Shown: positions 10,026-18,330 of the stretch, in pieces | Numbering within the stretch: the first letter of the stretch is position 1 | Layout of the letters: every line of letters starts with the position of its first letter | Source: Shewanella putrefaciens | Lineage (GTDB): Bacteria; Pseudomonadota; Gammaproteobacteria; Enterobacterales; Shewanellaceae | Direction: 5' to 3' | DNA: 64,000 nucleotides | NCBI RefSeq assembly: GCF_016406325.1 | Contig: NZ_CP066370.1 | Span: 2,170,001-2,234,000, forward strand | Translations under genes and position numbers: made by a program | Notes under the pieces: generated by a model | The model's input: the letters and a program-made list of their open reading frames with translations, nothing else | The model's database searches: none | Told to the model about the DNA's origin: nothing

Positions 10026-10577
10026 ATGAAATTGACTCATCTACTTAATGCTGCGATGGTGCCTCTTACTTTTGCATTGTTATCTTTTAACGCTGCTGCG
10101 GTGAGTCCACCCAATCAAACAGGATTAAATGCACCTATGATCAGCGTGATGAGTTTCACATCAAAAAATTACACGCAGCAAGAAGCCACTAAAATGTTCC
10201 CTGTACCTAATGTAGGCATGGTGCAACATATTCTTACACTACCTAAGTTAGAGAATGAAGAAGACTATATGCTTGAAGTCCAAATAGGCCAGACTCAACT
10301 CATCGACTGTAACAAACACAGTTTAAACGGCGAGCTGAAAGAACATTCAGTACAGGGATGGGGTTACAACTATTATCAAGTGGATGAGGTCTCAGAAGGT
10401 CCAAGCACCATGATGGCTTGCTTTGAACTTGCTAAAAAAGAAGCTTTTGTACGCATTCCTGGTGAGTTAACAATGCGTTACGATAGCCGTTTACCTAAAA
10501 TATTTTACCTACCAGAAGGCACTGAATTACGTTTTAGAACGTGGAAAGTAGATTCTGCCTTTCAGTATGCTAAATAA
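10026..10577 (+). CDS. eco: Ecotin, periplasmic serine protease inhibitor
   Basis: Dimeric inhibitor of trypsin-fold serine proteases, acting in the periplasm. The 183-residue precursor has a signal peptide (about 1-25, ending NAAA). It has the ecotin core: IGQT near residue 88, C95, the GWGYNYY segment at 111-117, and the reactive loop S127-T-M-M130-A-C132. M129 would be P1, as Met84 in E. coli ecotin, and C95-C132 the conserved disulfide. The motif [16 protein letters not shown] also matches the family. GGAG precedes the ATG. It has about 20 more residues between signal peptide and core than the E. coli protein. It stands alone beside the tRNA pair. Confidence 0.92.
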   Translation: MKLTHLLNAAMVPLTFALLSFNAAAVSPPNQTGLNAPMISVMSFTSKNYTQQEATKMFPVPNVGMVQHILTLPKLENEEDYMLEVQIGQTQLIDCNKHSLNGELKEHSVQGWGYNYYQVDEVSEGPSTMMACFELAKKEAFVRIPGELTMRYDSRLPKIFYLPEGTELRFRTWKVDSAFQYAK

Positions 10578-10604
10578 AATATTCTGAATATCCTGTTTGA
10601 AGCA

Positions 10605-10656
10605 AATGCCCTTCGGATCTGGACTGACATGATAGAGTCAAGATCCGATGGGCATT
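10605..10656. terminator. Long hairpin between convergent eco and 10658 gene
   Basis: Arms AATGCCC / GGGCATT and TCGGATCT / AGATCCGA enclose an inner GACT / AGTC, making an imperfect 52-base hairpin without a good T tract on either side. It is probably a transcription stop or RNA-stability structure shared by the two genes. Confidence 0.55.
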
Positions 10657-10657
10657 A

Positions 10658-10933
10658 CTAAAATCTTTTAATTCTAACTACTTGCATAATCTCGATTTCA
10701 AAACCTGCCACCATTTCTGTTTCAGGATAATAGACAACACTCACTTTTTGCCCTTGTAAATTTTTGTATTTTTTTACACGACGAAATTTAAATGGCACAT
10801 CACAGTTTTCGAGCATCACTGTATGTTGCACCCATTCGCCCTTTTCTCTTTGAGTATGGGATAACACAGTCACTTCGCCTGAATGAATTAATCTCTCATG
10901 GTTGGCGAGCATCTTTTTAACAGCCTTATTCAT
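10658..10933 (-). CDS. Conserved hypothetical protein next to RecQ-like helicase
   Basis: A 91-residue basic protein, starting MNKAVKKMLANHERLIHSG, that I cannot assign to a family. The frame extends to 10951, but the ATG at 10931-10933 is preceded by AAAGGA six bases away, so I chose it. It contains several predicted beta strands and no cysteine pair or signal peptide. It lies 18 bases after the helicase stop and is likely co-transcribed with it, which hints at, but does not show, a nucleic-acid role. Confidence 0.7.
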   Translation of the reverse strand: MNKAVKKMLANHERLIHSGEVTVLSHTQREKGEWVQHTVMLENCDVPFKFRRVKKYKNLQGQKVSVVYYPETEMVAGFEIEIMQVVRIKRF

Positions 10934-10951
10934 GTTCGATCCTTTTATCAT

Positions 10952-12931
10952 CTAGCCCGCCAGTAGTGACGTAACTTTCTGTTTTATTTCTGCATATCTT
11001 AATTTTTCACAACGACCAAATCCCTTGAGTTTACGGATCTGTAGTCGACTAAAAAGAGGAACCATCATGCCAGCTAGAAATCGGCATTGAGTATCGAGTG
11101 ACAGCGAAAGTATACCTTTCATTTTTACGTGGGTTTGTAGTTCGAATAAATCGGCACGGATTTGTGACTCATCAGGCCAAACAGGATCTGCAGAATACGT
11201 TAACTTAGCCACATTTCCGCGGCAAACACTGCAATGGCCGCAATATTGTGGTGTGTTTTGGTCATCAAAGTAACGAGATAAATTGTAGCTCAGACACGTA
11301 TCTAATTCGAAAAAACGCACTAATTGTCCAATACGTAAAATTTCTTTATGTTCTTTTTCCACAAAGTATTGGTGAAGATTGTCTACAAGGGAGATCTGAG
11401 CCAATATTGTATTATTCACTTGATAAACATCGGTAATTTTTTTAGTTTCTAGTTCAATCCATTGTTTATCTGCCAGATATTCCAGTGCTGTTAATACTTT
11501 ACTGCGTTCAGCTCCCGTTGCACTGTAAAGTGCATCAACATCTAAAACACCCCAAACCCGCTTCATGTGTGTGTGAGTAAAAATTTGCGATAAGAATGCC
11601 TGCCGCTCTGGATTAAATGCACTTAAAATTTCTGATTTATCTTTGATGAAGCGATAGGTTACATCAGCATAGTAAGCATAAAGCGGTTTAATTACGCCTT
11701 GTATTTCTAACTGAACTAACAGTGTTTTTAATGGTAACTGACGGATATTACTGATGCTAGATAACGTATTTAACTGATGTTCCCAACGTCCTTGATGTTG
11801 TTCTTGCTTGATATTTTCAATAATGAGCTCAATACCGCTTCGTTCTGGCGTGTCACCATAAACAAAATTTTCGACTGTATTCATTCCATCAAGATTAGCC
11901 AAGGTCACGCAGTGCGAGTGTTGACCGTCTCGACCCGCTCGCCCAATTTCTTGACTGTAATTCTCAATGGATTTAGGTAAGTCATAATGGATAACAAAAC
12001 GAATATTGCTTTTATCTATCCCCATACCAAAAGCAATCGTCGCGACCACCACTTGCACTTTATCCTGCATAAAATCATGTTGAACTTGCTGGCGTTTTAC
12101 ATCGTCAAAGCCTGCATGATAAGCACGAGCAAGGATCCCTTCTTGTGTGAGCAAATCCGCAACTTGTTCTGCCGTATGTTGAAGAGTGACATAGACAATA
12201 CCCGCTCCTGCATATTGGCGGACTTGCCTATACAGTAATGCATTTTTTTCTTGGCTTAATACAGGGATAACACATAAATCTAAATTGGGGCGATAGAATC
12301 CTGTTTGAACTATGTGTTTAGGAGCGATATCAAACCGCGCCGCCATATCCAACTTCACCTTACGGGTTGCGGTTGCCGTTAAAAGTAGCACTAGTGGGAT
12401 CCCAAGCTCCCGTCGATAATCGGGTAACTTTAAGTAATCCGGTCGGAAATTATGTCCCCATTCTGAAATACAGTGCGCCTCATCAATAACCAGCATTGAA
12501 ATGGCAACCGACTGGATAAACTGCCTAAAGCGTTCATTTTTAAAACGCTCAACCGATACCATCAAAATATTTAGCTTGCCCGACCGCGCGTCCATCATAA
12601 CTTGCTTAGTCTGCTCAGCATTGAGAGTTGAGTCTATGCTTGCCGCTGCAATTCCCTTGGCTTGCAAAAACTCAAGTTGATCCTTCATTAATGCTAGCAA
12701 GGGGGATACAACTAAGGTCAAATGGGGCAACTGTAAGGCAGTAAATTGATAACACAAGGACTTACCTGATCCAGTCGGAAAAATGGCGAGGCTAGATTGT
12801 CCTGCTAATAGCTGCGAAATCGTTTGGTATTGACCATTCCTAAAGGCTGAAAAACCAAATTGTTGCTGCAATAAAGTGCTATAACTGTCAGCCTTATCTG
12901 CAAGAGGCTTTTCTGGGGTTGAGTGAAACAT
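10952..12931 (-). CDS. RecQ-family ATP-dependent DNA helicase
   Basis: A superfamily 2 DNA helicase with RecQ layout, 659 residues. Walker A FPTGSGKS is at about 51-58, DEAH at 150-153 with the RecQ-typical CISEWGHNFRPDY after it, motif III LTATAT, and motifs V-VI ATIAFGMGIDKSN and QEIGRAGRDG. A C-terminal zinc-binding segment with CGHCSVC is near residue 570. The sequence differs from canonical RecQ (about 610 residues with an HRDC domain): no HRDC is evident and a longer winged-helix-like middle is present. It is therefore a second RecQ-type helicase and I give no symbol. The 10658 gene follows closely. Confidence 0.88.
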   Translation of the reverse strand: MFHSTPEKPLADKADSYSTLLQQQFGFSAFRNGQYQTISQLLAGQSSLAIFPTGSGKSLCYQFTALQLPHLTLVVSPLLALMKDQLEFLQAKGIAAASIDSTLNAEQTKQVMMDARSGKLNILMVSVERFKNERFRQFIQSVAISMLVIDEAHCISEWGHNFRPDYLKLPDYRRELGIPLVLLLTATATRKVKLDMAARFDIAPKHIVQTGFYRPNLDLCVIPVLSQEKNALLYRQVRQYAGAGIVYVTLQHTAEQVADLLTQEGILARAYHAGFDDVKRQQVQHDFMQDKVQVVVATIAFGMGIDKSNIRFVIHYDLPKSIENYSQEIGRAGRDGQHSHCVTLANLDGMNTVENFVYGDTPERSGIELIIENIKQEQHQGRWEHQLNTLSSISNIRQLPLKTLLVQLEIQGVIKPLYAYYADVTYRFIKDKSEILSAFNPERQAFLSQIFTHTHMKRVWGVLDVDALYSATGAERSKVLTALEYLADKQWIELETKKITDVYQVNNTILAQISLVDNLHQYFVEKEHKEILRIGQLVRFFELDTCLSYNLSRYFDDQNTPQYCGHCSVCRGNVAKLTYSADPVWPDESQIRADLFELQTHVKMKGILSLSLDTQCRFLAGMMVPLFSRLQIRKLKGFGRCEKLRYAEIKQKVTSLLAG

Positions 12932-13142
12932 TGCCTAACCTTAGGAGTGAACAAGCTGAAATGTGAAACCGATGTACAGTTTAACAAATTTTGTCCGACT
13001 TTATGGGGTTAATTACTGCGATAAGGAGATCCGACTGAATCGACTTAGTTCATTTCGTGTTTAGCGTAGCAAGCTAGGTAGGCTACATAAGTTATGGGAA
13101 TCTTTTTAGACAGCGATAAAAATTTATTACATCAATACGTTA

Positions 13143-13466
13143 TCACTTTCGCGCTAGATAAAGATTAATCAGTGACGCTAATTTATTTTCAAACCGTTCT
13201 TCAAAAACCTCAATATCACGCCCAATCAGATGAAAGTATTTACTCGCCTGTGTCCGTGAAAGCAGTTTATTTGCCACACTATATTGCATTTCATCGAGTG
13301 TTTTATCGTACCTTGGTGTAAGTAACCAAGTTCCAACATCCACATCAAAATGTTGCATCGCCTTTTGTGCTAAAGCACAGAAAGCTTCAATATGATCTTT
13401 TCCATCAGGACCAAGACAACCTGGCTCGATACGGCACAACACGGCAATTTTTCTGTCCTCAGCCAT
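13143..13466 (-). CDS. Conserved hypothetical protein
   Basis: A 107-residue soluble protein, starting MAEDRKIAVLCRIEPGCLGPDG, which I do not recognise by function. AGGGAT lies eight bases before the ATG. The composition looks coding: mixed alpha/beta N-terminus and a helical C-terminus ending in LINLYLARK. There is no signal peptide or membrane segment. It stands alone between the helicase and phoX. Confidence 0.7.
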   Translation of the reverse strand: MAEDRKIAVLCRIEPGCLGPDGKDHIEAFCALAQKAMQHFDVDVGTWLLTPRYDKTLDEMQYSVANKLLSRTQASKYFHLIGRDIEVFEERFENKLASLINLYLARK

Positions 13467-13634
13467 TTTTATATCCCTAAAATGATTACAACGAAACTCA
13501 TACGATACATATCAGAATGACTGATTTTACGTGAGTGTATGTATATGTCACGTGCTTTGTATCAATTGATTTTAGCGTGATTTATGACTTACTCGACCGT
13601 GAATATAAAAATATTTCAGGATATTGCAGTATTT

Positions 13635-13663
13635 TTGTCATCTAAATTCAACTTTATTGTCAC
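13635..13663 (+). promoter_or_regulatory. Candidate Pho box upstream of phoX-type gene
   Basis: TTGTCAT at 13635-13641 and TTGTCAC at 13657-13663 lie exactly 22 bases apart, two 11-base periods, with a weak intermediate ATTCAAC at 13646-13652. PhoB binds tandem CTGTCAT-like 7-mers at 11-base spacing, usually overlapping the -35 region. The site is 58 bases before the start codon of a phosphatase gene, the expected type of target. Confidence 0.6.
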
Positions 13664-13720
13664 ATAGAGTCATTAGGCTGGGCCTCGAAATTTAATTCAT
13701 ATCACATATTGGAGTGAAAT

Positions 13721-15778
13721 ATGAGCAAGGCCACCTTTGATCCTACACTTTATAATAAAAGTAATAATGAGCCGTTTAACCAAGTGTTGGATAAGCATTT
13801 ATCTCGCCGAAATTTTGTCAAAAGCGGATTGGGCCTTGGTGCCATGACCGCTTTTGCAGGAATAGGACTAACAGGTTGTGGTTCGGATAGCTCACCAGCA
13901 CCGACGCCAGTTGATCCAGTTCCCACATTACCTCCCACAAAAAGCAGCGCCAAATTAAACTTTACATCTGTGGCAGGTGCTCGACTGGATGCAGTTGTGA
14001 TACCGGAAGGTTACACCGCACAGGTACTCGCTCCTTGGGGAACACCGTTAAACTCAAAAGCCGCACCATGGAAAAGTGATGGCAGTAACACTGCAGACGA
14101 TCAAGCCAATTCAGTTGGGATGCATCACGATGGTATGCATTTTTTCCCATTAAATGATGCCGGTAATGATGGCTTACTCTGTATAAACCATGAATATATT
14201 GATGAAGATGCATTGCACCCAGCCGGACCGACCGTAGATGCCACCACAGGTTTACGCACCATTGTCGATGAAATTCGCAAAGAAATTAATGCCCATGGTG
14301 TCACTGTCGTGCGGATCAAACTGGTTAATAATCAGTGGGAAGTCGTTCTAAATGACAGCCATAATCGTCGTTTCACGGGCGCAACAGTAATGGATATGGC
14401 AGGCCCTCTGGCTTATACCTCTCTGCTCGAAACTCGTTATTCACCCGATGGCAGTCAAGCCCGCGGTACCTTAAATAACTGCGGCAATGGTTATACTCCA
14501 TGGGGAACTTATCTCACTTGTGAAGAAAACTGGCCTGAGTATTTTGCAAACCGCGGTACTTTGAAACCCGATCAAAGCCGCATTGGTATCAGCAAAACCA
14601 GTACACGTTATGGTTGGGACCATCTTGCTGGCCATGATGAAGAACGCCTCGATGAATTTGCACGTTTTGATATCACTCCCAAGGGTGCAAATGCTCAAGA
14701 TGATTACCGCAACGAAGCAAACGGTCATGGTTATATTGTAGAAATAGATCCGTTCAATCCTGCATCACGCGCAGTAAAACGTACCGCATTAGGACGTTTT
14801 CGCCATGAAGGTTGTACTTTTGGAAAATTAACTGAAGGTAAACCTGTGGTGTTTTATTCGGGTCATGATGCTCGTTTTGAATACCTCTATAAATTTGTTT
14901 CAGCGGCTGCTTGGGATGCAAAAGATGCCAATAGTAGCAATCGTATACAAACGGGTAATAAGTACATGGATGAAGGGACTTTATATGTTGCTAAATTCAA
15001 CGAAAATGGCGGTGGTGTTTGGTTACCGTTAACCTTAGATAGCCAAACCTCAGACGGTAAAACACTCGGTGATACTTTCGCCAGCTTGGCTGATATTATT
15101 CTCAATACTGCAGGAGCCGCCGATCTTGTTGGCGCAACACCGATGGATCGTCCTGAATGGTGTGCTGTTGATCCCTTTACAGGTTCAGTCTATTTAACCT
15201 TGACCAACAACTCGAAAAGAACCGAAGCACATCCTGCAAACCCAAGACTTAAAAATAACTTTGGTCATATTATTCGTTGGGACGAAGGTGATAAAGTCAC
15301 AGAGTTCACATGGGATATTTTTGTATTTGGTTCACCAAGTGATGGTAATGCCGAGACAAACTTATCAGGTTTAACGGATTTGAATCAATTTGCGAGTCCC
15401 GATGGTTTAGCTTTTGACCAACGGGGTATTCTGTGGGTGCAGACCGACAACGGTGCTAAGGAAGTCGCGGAAGAAACTAACGATCAGATGTTAGCAATTG
15501 TGCCTTCTACCTTGGTTGATAGCCAAGATAAACAACTGACAGTCACAGCAAATAACCAAATGGAATTAAAACGCTTCTTTGTTGGCCCTAATGATTGCGA
15601 AGTGACAGGATTTGCAGTTAGCCCTGATTACACGTCAATGTTTATTAATATCCAACATCCGGGTAATTGGCCCTACTCTACCAATGCTGCTGAGCAAACT
15701 CCAGCGGGAACCACTCTTCGCCCTCGTTCTGCAACAGTGCTTATCCGTAAGCAAGATGGTAAACAAGTTGGGGTTTAA
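13721..15778 (+). CDS. phoX: PhoX-type (DUF839) alkaline phosphatase, Tat-exported
   Basis: Secreted calcium-dependent phosphatase-type protein that would release phosphate from organic esters. It has 685 residues. A Tat motif SRRNFVKSG near residue 27 is followed by a hydrophobic segment and a lipobox LTGC, so it may be a Tat-exported lipoprotein. The body has the PhoX/DUF839 features: LCINHEYIDEDAL, WGTYLTCEENWPEYF, RFRHEGCTFG and DRPEWCAVDPFTGSVY. TTGGAG precedes the ATG. A candidate Pho box upstream suggests induction by phosphate starvation. Monocistronic. Some DUF839 proteins have unproven activity, so the enzyme activity is a family inference. Confidence 0.87.
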   Translation: MSKATFDPTLYNKSNNEPFNQVLDKHLSRRNFVKSGLGLGAMTAFAGIGLTGCGSDSSPAPTPVDPVPTLPPTKSSAKLNFTSVAGARLDAVVIPEGYTAQVLAPWGTPLNSKAAPWKSDGSNTADDQANSVGMHHDGMHFFPLNDAGNDGLLCINHEYIDEDALHPAGPTVDATTGLRTIVDEIRKEINAHGVTVVRIKLVNNQWEVVLNDSHNRRFTGATVMDMAGPLAYTSLLETRYSPDGSQARGTLNNCGNGYTPWGTYLTCEENWPEYFANRGTLKPDQSRIGISKTSTRYGWDHLAGHDEERLDEFARFDITPKGANAQDDYRNEANGHGYIVEIDPFNPASRAVKRTALGRFRHEGCTFGKLTEGKPVVFYSGHDARFEYLYKFVSAAAWDAKDANSSNRIQTGNKYMDEGTLYVAKFNENGGGVWLPLTLDSQTSDGKTLGDTFASLADIILNTAGAADLVGATPMDRPEWCAVDPFTGSVYLTLTNNSKRTEAHPANPRLKNNFGHIIRWDEGDKVTEFTWDIFVFGSPSDGNAETNLSGLTDLNQFASPDGLAFDQRGILWVQTDNGAKEVAEETNDQMLAIVPSTLVDSQDKQLTVTANNQMELKRFFVGPNDCEVTGFAVSPDYTSMFINIQHPGNWPYSTNAAEQTPAGTTLRPRSATVLIRKQDGKQVGV

Positions 15779-15810
15779 CCATAGCAGTTAAAAATAAACG
15801 CAATTAAAGC

Positions 15811-15845
15811 AAAACTCCCCTACTTGTTAGGGGAGTTTTATTTGT
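15811..15845. terminator. Bidirectional terminator between phoX and tapT
   Basis: Eleven-base perfect stem AAAACTCCCCT / AGGGGAGTTTT around a seven-base loop, with T-rich tails on both strands. It lies between two convergent genes. Confidence 0.9.
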
Positions 15846-15872
15846 GAAGTTTCGTTCTTCCACTGAAATAAA

Positions 15873-16556
15873 TTAAACGCTGGGCAAAATGGCATTTGCC
15901 TTTTCATAAGCCGCTTCAACAGCATCTGTAAAGGATGAAATGGGTAAAAGATCTTCTCTACAACGCCGATTACGACCAAGTAATGATGATTCAACAAACA
16001 AATCAAACCAAGTGCTAAGGGCTTTGCTATTTGCCTCCTCACCTATCGCGGCTAACGCTAAAGAAGCGACCTCAGCGGTACCCAGTTGAAAGTCGTGACT
16101 CCCCTTTCGTAGCGCATATGTCGCAAGCGTATCGGGATCGAATGATAATAAGGGCAACGAGTGCAAATAAGGACTCTTACGGAACATTTTTATCGCTTCA
16201 CGCCAACTGCCATCAAGCATGATCAGCAGCGGCCGTTTACCTTCAGCTAATGTCGACATAGGTACTTGATTTAGTACAATCTGCCCTTGCTCTGCATATT
16301 GGGCTGGAAACACTAAATAAGGTTGATATTGCGGCGACTCAAGCAAGCCAAGCAACTCAGCTTCAGGTTCTGTACGTGACCAAATATAGGCATGAGTATC
16401 AGGAATAAGATCCGCAATGAGTCGGCCACTATTCGTCGGTTTTAACACTTCATCGTTATACATGATCAGCAAAAAACTGGCTTGAGTCTGTAACTGACGG
16501 CGCAGCGCACAGGTACAAAACTGCTCACCTAAAAGGCATAATGGGCAGCGGATCAA
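15873..16556 (-). CDS. tapT: DTW-domain tRNA aminocarboxypropyltransferase (5' end disrupted)
   Basis: DTW-domain enzymes such as E. coli TapT (YfiP) transfer the 3-amino-3-carboxypropyl group from S-adenosylmethionine to uridine 47 of tRNAs. Visible: an N-terminal zinc-type cysteine cluster CPLCLLGEQFCTC, the DTW-type motif LDGSW near residue 115, and LGTAEVA. The only standard start in frame is a TTG at 16554-16556. However, similarity to TapT continues upstream (segment TKPFGARGKKLIRC) as far as a seven-C tract at 16628-16634, where the frame meets a stop. With six C the frame would join an ATG at 16642-16644 and give about 256 residues. So either the gene is frameshifted or the shorter TTG form is made. 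Confidence 0.75.
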   Translation of the reverse strand: MIRCPLCLLGEQFCTCALRRQLQTQASFLLIMYNDEVLKPTNSGRLIADLIPDTHAYIWSRTEPEAELLGLLESPQYQPYLVFPAQYAEQGQIVLNQVPMSTLAEGKRPLLIMLDGSWREAIKMFRKSPYLHSLPLLSFDPDTLATYALRKGSHDFQLGTAEVASLALAAIGEEANSKALSTWFDLFVESSLLGRNRRCREDLLPISSFTDAVEAAYEKANAILPSV

Positions 16557-16803
16557 TTTTTTGCCACGGGCACCAAAAGGCTTAGTCGAAATAGACTTAC
16601 GGTACTCATATAGACGGTGGACGGCATGGGGGGGCTAGAGCCATAAAACCAATTCTCTTTCAAACTTATGATAAGCTGCAATGGAGGGCTTTTAATCTTC
16701 CCTATTGCGGCGACGCAGTTTATCCCTTGACCATCAATGGCGCAATCCACCCCATACATTATCGCCATAAAAGGCACATCCAATTTTTGATTACAGGTAA
16801 ATT

Positions 16804-17988
16804 ATGCAACAACATCCCCTACTCGCTTCAATGCCATTATTAAGCAGCGTACTGCTCAGTGTAACGCTATTTTCTAATGTGAGTGCAGCCCAAGCTTTAA
16901 ATGCTAAGGAAATGCAATCGCTGGTAGATTCTGTGGTTAAACCTTTGATGACTGAGTACCATATCCCCGGTGCCGTAATAGGCTTAACTATTGATGGTAA
17001 ACAGTATTTTTATCGATATGGCGTCAGTTCTAAAACCTCATGGCAAAGTGTGACTGAACATACCCTGTTCGAGATTGGCTCTATCAGTAAAACCTTTACC
17101 GCGACACTGGCAAACTACGCACAGCTTAAAGGCAAATTAACTCTCACGGATATGGCCAGTGACTATGTACCAGCATTAAAAGGCAGTCATTTTGATGGGA
17201 TTAGTCTCATTAACTTAGCGACTCACACCGCGGGAGATCTGCCAATGCAAGTACCCGATAAAGTCACTAACAACGCAGAATTAATGGCTTATCTTAAACA
17301 GTGGCAACCGTCATTTGCCCCAGGGACCCACAGAAATTACGCCAATCCAAGCATTGGCCTGCTCGGGATGATTGCCGCGCAGAGTTTGAATCAAACATTT
17401 CAGCAAGCACTTGAACAAACAATCTTTCCGCAATTGGGTATGACCAGCAGCTATGTCAAGGTTCCCAGCGACAAAATGGCCGATTATGCCCAAGGCTACA
17501 ATAAGCAAGATATGCCGGTTCGGGTCAATCCCGGCGTATTAGCCGATGAAGCCTATGGCGTTAAAACTACAGCCACAGATCTGCTGCAATTTGTGGAAGC
17601 CAATATGCAAATGCACCCACTTGCCAAACCTCTGCAAACGGCAATCGATGAGACTCACAGGGGATACTTTGATGTGGGCGTAATGACCCAAGATATGATT
17701 TGGGAACATTATTCCTATCCGATTGAGCTCGATAAGCTACTTATGGGCCACACTCAGGAAGTGGTGTTTGGTAGCACGCCCGTTAACCCCATATTGCCAC
17801 CCCTTGAACCGCAGCAAAATGTGTGGATCAATAAAACAGGCTCAACCGGTGGTTTTGCCGCCTATGTCGCCTTTATCCCCGCGCAAAAGCTTGGGATCGT
17901 CTTACTAAGCAATAAAAATTATCCCGTTCCACCACGGGTGACTGTGGGCTACCAGATTTTAACTGGCATAGAAAAATTGCAAAAATAG
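16804..17988 (+). CDS. ampC: Class C beta-lactamase (AmpC)
   Basis: Periplasmic serine beta-lactamase of the AmpC class. It has 394 residues with a signal peptide (about 1-29, ending VSAAQA). All three class C signatures are present: S93-I-S-K96, Y179-A-N181 and K344-T-G346. The ribosome site is weak. No ampR gene is adjacent, so the usual LysR-type induction is not evident. A terminator follows. Slightly longer than typical AmpC (about 380), mostly in the loop around residues 285-310. Confidence 0.93.
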   Translation: MQQHPLLASMPLLSSVLLSVTLFSNVSAAQALNAKEMQSLVDSVVKPLMTEYHIPGAVIGLTIDGKQYFYRYGVSSKTSWQSVTEHTLFEIGSISKTFTATLANYAQLKGKLTLTDMASDYVPALKGSHFDGISLINLATHTAGDLPMQVPDKVTNNAELMAYLKQWQPSFAPGTHRNYANPSIGLLGMIAAQSLNQTFQQALEQTIFPQLGMTSSYVKVPSDKMADYAQGYNKQDMPVRVNPGVLADEAYGVKTTATDLLQFVEANMQMHPLAKPLQTAIDETHRGYFDVGVMTQDMIWEHYSYPIELDKLLMGHTQEVVFGSTPVNPILPPLEPQQNVWINKTGSTGGFAAYVAFIPAQKLGIVLLSNKNYPVPPRVTVGYQILTGIEKLQK

Positions 17989-18004
17989 CATCACGTAGCA
18001 TTAA

Positions 18005-18040
18005 AGGAGATAGGCCTATTTGCGATCTCCTATTTTATTT
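18005..18040 (+). terminator. Terminator of ampC
   Basis: Stem AGGAGAT / ATCTCCT with a 13-base loop, followed by ATTTTATTT on the plus strand. Confidence 0.75.
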
Positions 18041-18063
18041 GTACCTTACCCATATTTTTAGCG

Positions 18064-18192
18064 TTACTTCCTTATATCAAGTATTTTATCCACTGGTTTG
18101 TCGCTGATACCAAATGTTTTAAACAAATCCGCTTGTAAGGAAATAGGGGCATCAGAGTTGAGCCAAACATTAATGTATTTGCAATTACCCTA
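18064..18192 (-). pseudogene. Possible remnant of a minus-strand gene (C-terminal 41 codons)
   Basis: A minus-strand frame ends with TAA at 18064-18066. Upstream of it run 41 codons of protein-like composition (including YINVWLNSDAP and FGISDKPVDKILDIRK), closed upstream by TAG at 18190-18192. No start codon lies between. It reads like the C-terminus of a lost gene, but I do not recognise the family. Confidence 0.3.
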
Positions 18193-18330
18193 CACAATTA
18201 ACAAGCAAATAACTCAGCGTAAGTTTAACTTTACAACCCAAAATGAAGAGAAAAACTTATGCAAAACATAAAATATTATTTTGCTAAATCAGCATGATTC
18301 ACACTTGAAGTTCCTCTTTTAGCGCGTAAG
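18193..18330. other. Intergenic region before emrD
   Basis: AT-rich. Nothing further is supported; no clear promoter boxes or ribosome site are seen before the emrD start. Confidence 0.4.

Noticed and set aside
9708..10040. 110-codon minus-strand frame between tRNA-Val and ecotin
   Set aside because: It begins inside the ecotin coding region, has no ribosome site and no recognisable domain; probably a chance frame in AT-rich DNA.
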